Assembly: GCA_030549205.1 (NCBI GenBank)
Contig: JAUKTV010000004.1
Span: forward strand, 2,108,001-2,172,000
DNA: 64,000 nt
DNA from: Apiosordaria backusii
Taxonomy: Eukaryota; Ascomycota; Sordariomycetes; Sordariales; Lasiosphaeriaceae
Reading direction: 5' to 3'
Numbering within the stretch: position 1 is the first letter of the stretch; each line of letters starts with the position of its first letter. Below, in pieces: positions 42,625 through 53,508 of this stretch. The notes under the pieces were generated by a model that did no database searches, was not told the origin of the DNA, and saw only the letters and a program-made list of their open reading frames with translations. The translations under genes were made by a program, and so were the position numbers.

Positions 42625-45543
42625 TCATTCATCCTCCTCATTCTCTGCGTCCTCCACCGAAGCCAGCCGGGTGGTACTCTTAGTATTATTCGCGCTTCCA
42701 TTCTGCTCGCTTGCTCCGGCAGACCCATCAGTTTCTGAACCTACGCTCGCGGCCGCTGCCGCTCTGCTACTGCTTGCTTCGGTCTCAGTTTGTGGAGTTG
42801 AGGTAGCACGGCCACCGAAAAGTTGCGCTGAACCTCCCCAGTTTGGCACAGCAGGGGCAGCTGAGACCGCCGATGGTGCGATAGATGGCGATGCTGTCTG
42901 CTGTCTGTTTGTGGCTGCATCTGATGGCCCAGTGCCACGTGCTTCCGCTGTTTGGGATGGCTCAGACTGATTTCCAGCTACCGCAGCTGTTTCTCGACCT
43001 GAAGGGCTTGTGCCCCTTGACAAGGAGGAGCTTGGTCTTTCTGGCACAAGGGTCTGCAATCTATCCCTAAGAGCGTTTGCTGGCACCGGGTTCCAGAGCG
43101 GGTTCGCTTCTACTACCCCATTCTCCATCCTTTGAAGAGGGACAAGTGACCACCCCGCCGGAATCGCCACACCCTCGGGGAGATCCGGGCTTCCGGAGGG
43201 AAGTGCTGTTCCAGGTTCGGCTCCAAGCCTAGCCATAGCAGGTGGCGGCCTAGGCAAAAACGCCTGCACATGTGCCTGTAACACACCTGGGTGGTGTACC
43301 GTAGGGTAAGCCTGCGCTTGAACATGAGGTTGTCCCATAGGCGGGACAGGGAACTGGTGAGAAAAAGGCTGACCTGCCGCTTGAGCTCCGTGGTATACCG
43401 TAGGATGAGCCTGCGCTTGAACGTGAGGTTGTCCCATGGGCGGGACAGGGGACTGGTGAGAAGAAGGCTGACCTGGCGCTTGAGCTCCTGGCTGAGCACC
43501 TGGTTGAGCTGCTGACTGTGTTGGATTTTGGGCTTGAGCTTGAGCCTGAGTCGGAGCCCAATTGTAGAGGCTAGCCATAGGCTGAGGGGGCACAACAACT
43601 TGCCCTGGAAAAAATGGTATTACTGGTCGTTGACCAGCTTGCTGTGGGGGAGTCTGACGCAGCCGCGTCAGTTCGTTGACCATATGATTGAGTAGATACA
43701 ACTCATGCGCAGCATGATTCAGATTGGCCATCTCTTGATGGATTCGTGTATTAAGCTCGTTGAGCTGTCCACGGATGTCTTCGAGGCCGGTACCAGGGTT
43801 GTTGACGTTAACACCAGCGTTTTCACCCAGCGCGGGAGCCGCAGGTACGGGAGCCGCTGGGTTGGCAGCGTCTGGGGGTAGACCCATTCTTTGAGCCATC
43901 TCCCTGATCTCGTCAACTCCGCCCTGGGCGAATCCAAGCCTGAGAGGTCCAAAGTTGAACATTCTCACGTTGCGATTACGGTTATTCCCTTGGGGCCCCG
44001 CTGCTACCCCTTGTGGTGGTTGGCCAAGAGGAGCTTGGCCATTGGGTGGAAACTGCGCGTGTGCGGGCTGATTTTGGCCAGCTGGAAAGCCGAGTCCCAG
44101 CCTAAACACCACAGCGTCCCCGTTTCTCCCGGGTTGTTGGCCTTCCCGTGCGACTGGGCGACGGCAGGTTGGGCATACTTGTTGACGCTCCAACCAGCTC
44201 TTGAGGCAGCCGAAATGCAGAATGTGACCACATGGGAGTTTCTTGGCGCGCGTTCTTTCGATTTGGTTGGTATCGTTGGGGTCCCAAGGGCGCATTTCTT
44301 CTCGACAGATGATGCAAGTGTCTTCACGGCCGAGATCCTCCACTGTAGCGTCGGGATACTGATCCATGTGCTTGAGGGCCTGTCGGTAGCGCAGGAGCGC
44401 TCGGAGGCGCTTCAAGAAGGATCTAGCAGTCATGAACCAATCTCTGATGATATGGATGGGGAAGTTGAAGAATATGACAAGGGCGCAGAAGAAGACCGTG
44501 TACAGAGTAAGTTTGACAAAGTCTGAATGCTGTTAGTTGCTGAGCAAAACATTCTAGCGAGTATCACAAGTACTGACCTGCAAAGAGATCGAGGGACAGA
44601 ATCCAGTGCCCCTTGGATTCCCAGCCTGGAACCTCAATGTCCATCTCGTCCACGTCTTCCTCGTTGGGTAGTTCCTCGTCGTCGTGCTCGGTACTACCCT
44701 CGACCTCTCTACGCCTCAGTATCTCGGCTCTTTGTTCTCGGACCTGGCGACGGCGTTCTTCCAGGCGTTGTTGTGTCTGCCTCCTGTTGATCTGTTGCTC
44801 CACCAGCGAGAGGATGTATCGACCAGTTGTATGTAGTGAGCAGACCGTAAGGACGGCAAACTCGAATAGGAACATGACCATCACTGTACGGCGGGCTTGT
44901 TGCCAGACGGTAGTGGCGGCATAGCTCAGTAGCCAGAGGTCGTAGAGAATGCTGACCAGAAGGGAGATGCTGAGCCGGGTATGGAATAGTCGGGGATTTG
45001 CAGGGGGTTGCTGCTCGAGCACCTCCACACGGCCTTCACTTATCCAGCCCCAGACCTTTCCAGTGATAAGAGCGGTAAACATGATCAAGAATGAAGGGCC
45101 GAGCTCGTCACGGAATATGGTCATGGCAAGGCAGGTCTCGGTGACGGCGAACCAAGCCCGTTCGTAAAGTTGTTCGATTTCGGTCGGTCGCAGGGGCCCG
45201 AAGCAGAGGCGTTGGAAACCGTACATGAGAGATCCATAGACAACAAATACCAGATTTACCAAGACCTGAATGCGCCTATTGTTAGACAAGCGGCAGGGAG
45301 GTGTATGTGAGCGCAAGAGGGACGCACGAGAATAGACATGCTGCTTTGCGCAAGATGGACCATGGCCGAGTAGAAGTTGGCACGTTGATAGAAAGCGGAT
45401 GCGACCACGGCGGCCGCAGAGGCCATAGAGGCCTACAAGGTACAGCAGCAGTCAGTACGTGGACGATACATAGCTCACGAGAGCTCCTATCCCTCGGTGG
45501 AGCTGGTGGTTTAACCTACCGTTGCGTACCACTGGAGCCGCAT
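42625..45543 (-). CDS. HRD1: ERAD E3 ubiquitin-protein ligase Hrd1 (synoviolin)
   Basis: Four exons on the minus strand: 45520-45543, 45328-45432, 44578-45265 and 42625-44522; 904 aa. The first exon has eight codons (MRLQWYAT). The N-terminal ~300 residues are multi-pass membrane sequence with family hallmarks (FYQRANFYSAMVHLAQSS, VLVNLVFVVYGSLMYG, LRPTEIEQLYERAWFAVTETCLAMTIFR). The RING-H2 finger is at residues 342-392 (CIICREEM, CGHILHFGCLKSWLERQQ, CPTC). A ~500-residue Pro/Gln/Ala-rich cytosolic tail follows, with a 33-residue tandem duplication. Hrd1 forms the ER retrotranslocation channel and ubiquitinates misfolded ER proteins with Usa1, Der1 and Hrd3. An acidic insert (STEHDDEELPNEEDVDEMD) lies in the loop before the last helices. 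The introns use GTAGGT, GTGCGT and GTCAGT donors. Confidence 0.96.
43292..43487 (-). repeat. 99-bp tandem duplication in the HRD1 tail
   Basis: Two copies start at 43292 and 43391 (99-base offset), with a few substitutions. They encode two 33-residue units containing VPPMGQPHVQAQA and PTVYH/PTVHH. In frame, so it lengthens the disordered tail without disrupting it. Confidence 0.88.
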
Positions 45544-46036
45544 CTTGTTCGGTTGATTGCGACAAGAGCGCAGAAAGCGGGAGGTATCTTTGCGATCAAG
45601 TTGTGATTATCAATGAAGATGCTTGCAAAGTCAAGTCGCCATGGCTGTTCCAGAAGGTGGTCAGGCAAAGTGGTGCCGCCGCAAGTTGAAGACCTCTTGA
45701 GATTATGGTAATCAATTGGCCACGTTATGGAAAGAGCCAGGATTGATCTCCGAGCCGAACGACACACCACCACATGCGCGACAGTGACGCTGCCAAGCCA
45801 CTAGCCACACCTGACTTGAATTCCATCGGCCGAGTGGCGGTGCAACCGTTCCCAGAAGACAAAGGGGGCTCTGGCCAATCACATCATACCATTTACAAGT
45901 TACGACTTCCTTTTTGTTTTTTAAGTTCAGTCAGCATCTTCGACATCACGTCTGTATACATCTGCTTGAGTATTCTACAGCATTTTGCATCTCATATTTC
46001 TAAATCCCAAGGCCCATCACTTATATCGGCTGGATC
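45544..46036. other. Divergent promoter region, HRD1 and CMD-like gene
   Basis: Contains both 5' flanks. No gene or repeat seen. Confidence 0.55.
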
Positions 46037-46931
46037 ATGAGCTCTTTCCCTTCCATCATCACCCCAGCCCTTCTCTCATCAATACGAAGCCGAGCAAATC
46101 TACCGGTTAATACTTGGTATTTTATTGCAGCAACGACACTCTCACAACTAAACCGTCCGGATGAAATTCAAAAGGTGTATTTACATGCACTGGGTCAAAG
46201 ACCATTAGGTGCCGAAGTTGCCGAAGATGGTCCTCCTGCTGTGCCAAGCCTGGACGAGAAGCGGGATATCTCACGGCGAATGCGCGAGGCATTGATCAAA
46301 GCTGCTCCTGTCACCGGCGTCCCGAAGGTATTCCTGATTTTAACCCAATATTTGATGTATGAGAGCGCTCATGTATCCATCAGACCATCAACGCTCTCCT
46401 GGAGCTCAAGAACGTAACACCAGATGACCTCCTCGACGAGCCACAGGGGCCCTCACCAACCGGAAGGCCTACTGATGTATACAACACTCCAATAACTCAA
46501 ATCCTGAAACGCGGACAAGACTTCTTTGAAGGCATCTATGGTAAGATTACCAAGAGGGTCATGGGCCAGATGGACCGATCTGGAACTGAAGACCTGGGCC
46601 TCATTGCTCGCCTGGTATACGGCTACATACTCAGCAACACCAACGTTCTCAGCGCCGTCGAGACGTCATATGTCATGATTGCCGGACTAATACCCCAGGA
46701 TGTGAGGTCGTCGCTGGGTTGGACCTGTGGCCGACAATGCTAATATGTTGACAGGTTAACCCACAACTGAAAGGCCATCTCAGAGGAGCTCTCAACGGTG
46801 GCGCCACCGTCGAAGAGGTCAAAGCTGTCCGTAGCATCGTAATGGAGATATGCATAGCTTCGGGGATGAAGATGTTAGATGACCAAGTTCCCGCGGGCTT
46901 TGGATGGAGGGTTGAGTCTGCGGATTTGTAG
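46037..46931 (+). CDS. AhpD/carboxymuconolactone decarboxylase-like protein, non-canonical
   Basis: Three exons, 46037-46327, 46384-46701 and 46755-46931; 261 aa. Introns are GTATTC...CAG (56 nt) and GTGAGG...CAG (53 nt). The all-helical pattern LPVNTWYFIAATTLSQLNRPDEI, MREALIKAAPVTGVPKTINALLEL, LVYGYILSNTNVLSAVETSYVMIAGLIPQD and LKGHLRGALNGGATVEEVKAVRSIVMEI resembles the AhpD-like fold as found in a fungal family of uncharacterised proteins. The catalytic CxxC of AhpD and the Cys/His pair of true decarboxylases are missing; the only cysteine is in MEIC. It is therefore unlikely to act as a peroxidase partner. Relatives are often described as mitochondrial or peroxisomal; I see no clear targeting signal here. 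Confidence 0.85.
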
Positions 46932-48195
46932 CCCCAAACCATCAATGTCCTCGACAAGATTTCCTACCAGGAAACCCCAAGAAATGAAGCATTTATGAAG
47001 TAACCTTATATTTCTTAGCTTCATGATCGTCCGGATCCGTTGAGACGATCAGGGTCGCCAAGGGCTGCCAAGCATTCAGCTTGGTTACCAAAAAACAGAA
47101 CCATGCGTCAACAGGACCAGCTAGTTCAAGCACGAGGCCTCGAAGAACACCGGAACGGTCGAGATGACTGGCAGTTGCAAGACAAATCAGAATAGGTATT
47201 TATGTAATAGCCATCTCTAATGTTGCCTTTTCTTCCCCAACTGGGTATCTTGTACGTTATACAGTGGAGCCTCTGTCTAAGCCAAGAAGGGGGATTAAAT
47301 CAGGCCCGGACTTGGCTGCTGGTCTTCTTGACTCGAGACCTCCCAATCCCCATGCCTATTTTCTAACTGTCTCTGCTCTTGCATATCTCTTCCTTTTTGT
47401 TGTCGGTTCACCATATTTCAAACTCGTTTCCCGGCTTGATTCCGTCACCTCCTCACCGCCAATACTCGCAACAAATCGGCCTCTTCGGCATCTTCACGCT
47501 GACACCTTTCCATGGCGTTCAATACAAACCATGCGCATTGTCAGCAGGGAGTGACGTTGGCCCGTCGTCTGGCCGAGGCAGTATCGACTGGCGGCGCCAC
47601 GAATACGACGTTTACCCAATCACGCACGTTTTGTTTGGCGAGCTGAACTTCACCCAGCATGGCGGAGCCAGGATCTCACTCGCGCCACTGTTTGTCAATA
47701 GTCTTGGCTTGAGAGCTGAAAGACGGAGGAATTCCGCGCTCGCTCTTGGGGGCTGTGTATAAGAAGACCTGCTTCCCTTTGTTCGCCCACTGAGGTTCTG
47801 GGGTTTTCAGGATTGGGGATTTCTGTCGACACAAGTATTCGAACAGTTGTTGATGATGGCGGACGGGTGGAGCTCACTTTTCAGCTGTGACTGCCCAATA
47901 TGGAAACACGAGACACGCCTTACTGGATCTGGGACGACTTGAGCTGAATGATGGACGACATAAGAAAGAGCCAGGAACACATGGAAAGGGAATTATGAGG
48001 GGAAGGGAGGACAACAAAAGAGCCAGGCAAAGATATATATATATATATATCAGGAACGGGACGGTAGAGAAGAGCCAGGGACAAGAGGAATGGGAAGAGA
48101 TAAGACCGGGCAGCTTTGGATATGAAATATGGTCGATATACCCACCTCACCCATTCGATGATCCCGACGACCTCGAACAACCTCGACGACACCCA
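46932..48195. other. Convergent intergenic region (1.26 kb)
   Basis: Lies between the CMD-like gene and the minus-strand methyltransferase. The open frames at 47264-47554 and 47379-47762 show no recognisable domain and the longer one begins at TTG. A short (TA)n tract lies at about 48032-48050. Confidence 0.5.
48032..48050. repeat. (TA)n microsatellite
   Basis: About nine TA dinucleotides in non-coding DNA. Confidence 0.75.
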
Positions 48196-49146
48196 TCACT
48201 CGCCCTTTCCATTCGATCCAGCCTCCTTCCGTATCCTCCTCAACACCCCCACCGCCAACCACCTCTTCCTCACCCTCACATCCTCCACCCCCCGATCCCA
48301 AACCCACTCCCTCTCCTCCCCATCACAATCCCTCTCCCACAACCTCTCCACCTCCAGCCCCTCCCCCCCCAACGCCTCTTCCTCAAAGAACCCCCTCATC
48401 TCTTCCCTTCCCGTATGAAACCCCCCCACGACCCACGCTCTGGCGTTCTCATCCTCCCCCTCCTTCAAAAACCACCCAACCGACCTCCTCAAATTCCCAT
48501 GCTGCCACCCCATCCAAAGACAATCCGCCACAAAAACCCTATCAAACTTGTGTTTGTTATCCCTCGCCAGCGGCGTATCCAACTCCCCCCAGCCATGCCC
48601 CTCAACCACCACCTCTTCCAACCTGATCCTTTTTCCCCCTTCCCCATGATCCGGAGGAGAGTTCTCCTTCCTCACCCCATTCATCACATTCTCCTTCAGC
48701 GTCTTGAGCACCTCCGGAGCAGGGTAATCCGTCACCACCACCCTTTTAGCTCCTAACAACCCCCCCATGATACTCGGCAGCGCGGTCCCCGCCCCGAGCT
48801 CTATCGTGCTCATCCCTGACACGTTGAAATCCGTTATATCACCACCTAACCCCGACCATGGGATCTCCAACCCCAGTGTTCCAGCTTCGATGAGTTCAGC
48901 CAGCATAAGGGATGAGTTCCAGAGGTAGTGAGAGAATAAATGCCTGTCTTTCTCCTCTGTTATCTTTGCGAGGGAGAATTGCAACGGTTTGGGCAGATGG
49001 GGGGATGTGTACAGTAGCCCGTGGTCGGCGTCGCCGTGCTGGGTGGTTACGTCGTCAGGAAAGATGGTGCCGAGGGAGGATGAGAGGTAGTCTTCGGGAT
49101 CGGTGGTGTCAGGGCCGGTGAGGGTTAGGCGGGAGGTTAGGGCCAT
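48196..49146 (-). CDS. Family-16 SAM methyltransferase (EFM7/Nnt1-like)
   Basis: Single exon, 316 aa, ATG at 49146. The sequence has YTSPHLPKPLQFSLAKI, HYLWNSSLMLAELIE, the SAM motif STIELGAGTALPSIMGGLLGAKRVVVTDYP, EVVVEGHGWGELD, and FDRVFVADCLWMGWQH, then WVVGGFHTGREEM. This is the fungal lysine-methyltransferase-16 group; the WN(S/A)S and ELGAGxxLPS...VVTDYP motifs recall yeast EFM7 (once called Nnt1), which methylates EF1A near its N-terminus. Family members are often mis-annotated as nicotinamide N-methyltransferase. The substrate here is inferred only. The C-terminal part is Glu/Gly/Arg-rich. No targeting signal. Confidence 0.9.
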   Translation of the reverse strand: MALTSRLTLTGPDTTDPEDYLSSSLGTIFPDDVTTQHGDADHGLLYTSPHLPKPLQFSLAKITEEKDRHLFSHYLWNSSLMLAELIEAGTLGLEIPWSGLGGDITDFNVSGMSTIELGAGTALPSIMGGLLGAKRVVVTDYPAPEVLKTLKENVMNGVRKENSPPDHGEGGKRIRLEEVVVEGHGWGELDTPLARDNKHKFDRVFVADCLWMGWQHGNLRRSVGWFLKEGEDENARAWVVGGFHTGREEMRGFFEEEALGGEGLEVERLWERDCDGEEREWVWDRGVEDVRVRKRWLAVGVLRRIRKEAGSNGKGE

Positions 49147-50908
49147 TCTAGAGCTCCTCCTTCAGTCTGGATCAGAAAAATGTAATTGGGGTTGGTTGGT
49201 TGGTGGGTGAAATATGAAGGATGGTGGTGGGCGAAGGTGAGTTTGAAAAATGAGGTGAGTTGACAGTTTTTTGATGATGGGTGATGGTGATATCACAAGT
49301 CCAACCGTGGTGTTTGATCACCCCACTCACTACAAGTGGAAAAGGCTCACAGAAGGTGCAAGCTTATCCGGTATCAGTTCCGGTATCAGTTCCGGTATCG
49401 TATCGCGACTTTTTTGACGTGGGGCCACTACCCTGGCTTGTGGATTATGTTGATGGTGGGGTAGGTTGTCCAGACGCTCGCAAGCTTGCTACGAACGTCT
49501 GTCAAAAACACTCGAAAAAACAATTCGGAAAACTCTGTCAACAAAGTTCTCCTCCTTCCATCACCTTCGAGGTATTTTTTCTCGTTTGGTTCTTGGCCCT
49601 TTTTGGCAGACAGCCAACCCTAGGTCGGTGAGAGCTGTGAAAATATGTGCGCAATCACATAGAGGGGCATGACATTGGGAAAGCTTATCCGTTAACATGA
49701 TGAGATTTCGTAACGACTTTCTGTATACCCATGACAAAACTACAAATATATTCTAGATCAGCTGGCAAAAAATATCAATTTATCCTCGAGTTCCAGATTA
49801 CCTTTCACATTGTCATAACATTTTGGAGTTTGTTGTGTGTTCCTGCCCTTTGATCATGATGCGAGACTGCCTCTACTCAGAATAACGGAGATCACTAATG
49901 TGGAGAACATCCAAGAGTCACTCATCACAGACCTCTTAAGATATATCATGACATCACAAACATCATACTAAGACCAGCTCTCATGAAATTTTTCATTAAT
50001 GGCATCGTATTTTTCCAGCGGTCACGTTTGTATGTATACCTATTCAAGGCATTTGGTCTGCCTGGCGTTTATTGCTTTCCATGGTCTCATTCAACCCTTT
50101 TCATATCCATGATATTGTTACAAAATACATCGACAATCACAAACAGAAAAGGAACAAATAGTGTGAACAGGTAATAAGTAATAATAGTAAATACTAATAT
50201 CAACAGCGGACCTTTTTTTCTCATCTCCACCCAAGTTTCCAACTAGCTGGCTGGACAAATACACACCCAACTCGCTCCCCCTTCCAAAAAAAAAAAAAAG
50301 AATATCCGAAATGACAGTCAAGAATACATATTGCAAAAAAGAAACAAAAAAAGTTGGTGTTGAGAACAATGTGGGTATCGTCATTTGTTTGTGAGAGAAG
50401 AAGTAGAAGAAGAAAAATAATCCCTCCCATTGTCCAGCCAGCCCAATCCAACCTCCTCCAAGTCCGGTGATCATCCATGTTGTTGTATTTTTTTGGTTCC
50501 TTTCACCAATCCAAAAACCCATTTGGTATTTCATTGCGGTCATTAAAGATCCCATCCCTTGCCCCCTTCCAGTTCCCAGATAAAAAGAATGGAGAGAAAG
50601 AAAAGAAAAATAAAGACACAGAGAGAAGAGAGAAAAAAAAGTAGTATTCGACAAAACCATGTCGTGCCTTGGTGCTCATGCCCCCCTTAACCCATATGTC
50701 CCAGCCCCAGTCCAGATCCATGGCGCCCCAAACGCCGCGTGTATTTTATAATCCTTGTAGATTTCCAAAGCCCCGTATGCAGGAGGTCAGCCGCCCTCTA
50801 TAACCAACAGCCCATAGTAGAAGAATGGTGTTTGGATGATGATGGCATGGTGATTAAGAGGTAGTGTAGTATGAATGTTAAATGAAAAGAGAGTGGTATG
50901 GTTGTGGT
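49147..50908. other. Intergenic region between two minus-strand genes (1.76 kb)
   Basis: Promoter of the methyltransferase on the left, 3' UTR of the C2H2 factor on the right. A 12-bp triple repeat lies at 49368-49402. Frames near 50118-50660 are A-rich/T-rich low-complexity sequence, not genes. Confidence 0.5.
49368..49402 (+). repeat. 12-bp tandem repeat CCGGTATCAGTT, three copies
   Basis: Units begin at 49368, 49380 and 49392; the last is incomplete (CCGGTATCG). It lies about 225 bases upstream of the methyltransferase start, on the promoter side, so it could be a factor-binding array. Confidence 0.8.
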
Positions 50909-53391
50909 TTATTGAGCGGCGGCGGCGGTTTGTGGTTCGGGGACATTATAGGCAAGCATCTGCTTGAGCTGCTCCTCGGTCGGGTCATCAGAGACCCAGG
51001 GGCCCTTCTCCTCCTCGGTCGCGTTGAGGAAGCCATCGGCACGCTTGAGCGTTTGCATATCGAGATCGGTGACGTACGACTTGCCGTCGGAAAGCTTGAT
51101 GCGGACCTCTTGCTCGGTCGAGAGCATCATGTCGTCCTTGGCGAGGCGGCGAGGACCATCGAATACCGCCATGACGCGCTTCTTCATGGTCATTTGGCCC
51201 TTGTCGAAGCCCCATGAAGAAGGGTAGTCGCGCCTGTTCTTGCGACCCCGCGTCTTTGTGGGAAGGGTAACACCACCACGCGAGTGTGTGAGCCCTCGGG
51301 ACTTTTGCACGCCGTTTGGTGGGTTGCCACCCTTTTTCTTGGTTGGCGATCCCTTAAGGCCGCGGCTGGCCTTGAGCTCGTCGTCAAGGTCGCCATCTTC
51401 CATGTTCTCATCCTCATCCTCACCATCCTCGCCGTGAGTCATGGTAGTTGTTGGAAGGTTGTTCTTCTCCAGAGTATTGTGCACCTCGCGGTCGTTTTCT
51501 ACTTCGGCCAATCGCTTGGCATTGATCGCCTCAGCTGGGTCCTCTTGCTGTACAATGCGAAGCACGCAGTCGTCGAGATGCTCGTAGAAGTCCTGGGCGT
51601 TGCTGAACGTTTGCGAGCAAGTCGAGCACTTGCCAGTGGCGTCGGGGGCGTATCCAGTCAACTTCTTGTTGCCATTGTTGCCAGCAGCCTTCTTCCGGCT
51701 GTTGGGGGGTGTTTGCTCGACACCGTGAACAGCTGTCAAGTGGCGCTTGAAGACATCGGCACGGTTAAACGACTTCTCGGCCGCGGAGCCGGACCCCGGG
51801 CAGAAGCCACAGACCATGGTGCCCTTGTAATGCGTCAAGGTGTGTCTGTTCTTGTCATATCTAAAAGAATCACTTGTTAGTATCGCTGGCGACTAATGTC
51901 AAGTCTGGCTATTACTCACTTTCTCGCAAACCCCTTCACGTGATACTCGCATGTCGTGATGGGGCACTTCTCGGGGCGCTCCTCTTGGTGAGTAAGCATG
52001 TGCGCCTTGAGGTCCTTGAACACTTTGCCGCACTCGGGATGTGGGCATCTTTGCTTCTCCTTGAGCTCGTCGCCGCTGTATTGCTGCTCACCCGAGTAGC
52101 TGGAGATGAAAGAAACGAGGCTCGGTCTTCTTTGCGCCTCAAGTGGTGGCGGGAATGGCGAGTAGGGCTGGTAGTTGTTGTGCATGAAGGGCGAAGTGCT
52201 GCCCGTCCGCAGTTGTGGAGAGGCAGACAGGGCGGGCGAAGCGGGATATGCAGAGTTGGGTTGCGCCGAATATGGCTGGTGTTCATAACCAGACATGGTC
52301 ATTGGTCTCGCGTCTGGGTGAATCAAGATGGGATCTGCAACAGGCGAACGCTTCGGGTTAGCAAGCCTGCCATAGGTCAAGAGCTGTGTTTGCGACAGAG
52401 GAAACCAACAAGAATTCTGAAGAGGAGGAACGAAATGCCCGCTGGACTGGGCAAAAAAAGGAGAAGAAAGGAGACGGTTGGTGGGCGTCTTGGGGCGAGC
52501 CGTAGGGCTGCCCCCCAGAGGTGGACTGCTCCATGCTGGAAGCTGAGGAGAAGAGAATGTAGATGTAGAAGAAGCAGGAGACGCGAAGACAAGCCCGGAG
52601 GCCGCCGAAGAGGGACAAGAAGAAGCAGAAGCAGCTGAAAAGGAAGGTGTGGTATTGGTAGTTGACGATGTAGTCACCACGGATTGGGCCAGACGCGTAT
52701 CGACAGCGAGACAAGAAGAAGCCGCCCCCGGGGCCTTGGGAGCAACAATGGTAGATCCAGAATCGCAAGAAATCGAGGAAGAGATGGAGCCACACGAACC
52801 ACGGGCTTGGTGTCGCGGGCTCCAACCCGGGCGAGAAGAAAGACAAGAAGATGACCTAGGGATCTGTGATAACTCACCAACAAAGCCTGGTGTTTTGCCG
52901 CTGGGATACTCGAAAGCTGGGTTGTACTCATCACCATAGACACCGGGCGCGTAAGAATATTCACTGCCGGGGAGGTGAAAGTCGCTCGAGTCGACGATGC
53001 CCGGGGTAACCCCGAGTCCGTGGGGGCCCGTGGCCCACTCAGGGATCGGCACCATTTGGCCGTGACTTGAATTTGGTGAGCCTGCGTTGGAAGACGAGGC
53101 GCTGCCGATGCTAAAATCTGATGCTGGTCCTCTCAGTTCGCTGTCGTCTGGATACATGCCTGGTGATGATCTCTCGTGGTTACCGTTATGGCTGTACAGG
53201 TATGGTGTCTCGGCGGCGTAGATGGCTCCGTGCTCATAGCCCATTGTCGTGGGGAACTCGTGTGATGACCTGGAGTAGGCGCTAAAGGGCTCTGGTGAAA
53301 GTCCCAAGTCCATGGGCGCCGATGAAAAGTGAGGAGGTTCCGGGTAGCTCATGTTGTACTCTTCGGCCTCGTGGTGGCCGATTGCTGCCAT
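50909..53391 (-). CDS. C2H2 zinc finger transcription factor with an in-frame, stop-free intron
   Basis: Minus strand. Preferred model: exons 52878-53391, 51920-52334 and 50909-51860; 626 aa. The start is the first ATG (53391, MAAIGHHEAEEYNMSYPE); a 5' UTR intron is likely at 53444-53508. Residues 1-~310 are a Ser/Pro/Tyr-rich, probably activating, region. Then three adjacent fingers: CPHPECGKVFKDLKAHMLTH; CPITTCEYHVKGFARKYDKNRHTLTH; and CGFCPGSGSAAEKSFNRADV, which ends in HLTAVH. A fourth partial CSTCSQTFSNAQDFYEHLDDC follows, then acidic and basic nuclear stretches (KKKGG, GRKNRR). The fingers are of a type conserved in Pezizomycotina, but I cannot name the regulator. The segment 52335-52877 has GTGAGT, a GCTAAC branch site and CAG, yet is 543 nt with no stop; if retained the protein is 807 aa. 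Confidence 0.88.
52335..52877 (-). other. Candidate exitron (in-frame retained intron) of the C2H2 gene
   Basis: Donor G|GTGAGTTATC at 52877, branch site GCTAAC about 25 bases before the acceptor TTGCAG|AT, pyrimidine-rich interior, length 543 = 3 x 181 and no in-frame stop. It encodes a Ser-rich segment with scattered Cys and Trp, unlike its Tyr/Pro/Gly-rich flanks. Both spliced and unspliced mRNAs would make complete zinc finger proteins. Confidence 0.65.
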
Positions 53392-53443
53392 GAAGTCGGC
53401 AGATAAAGTCGTGATGATGTCGTTGTTGTTGTGACTGCTCGGG

Positions 53444-53508
53444 CTAGAGAGAGACAAATGGCGTCAGTCCAGCTGCCTCGTGGCAGCGCGTGGGCTTTGA
53501 AGACGGAC
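53444..53508 (-). other. Probable 5' UTR intron of the C2H2 factor
   Basis: Minus strand GTCCGT...CTCTCTCTAG, 65 nt, with CTGAC branch-like sequence. It precedes the first ATG (53391). No upstream ATG in the preceding ~150 bases suggests the leader is non-coding. Confidence 0.5.

Noticed and set aside
47379..47762. 127-codon plus-strand frame in the convergent region
   Set aside because: Begins at TTG, no conserved motif, lies in the 3' flank of two genes.
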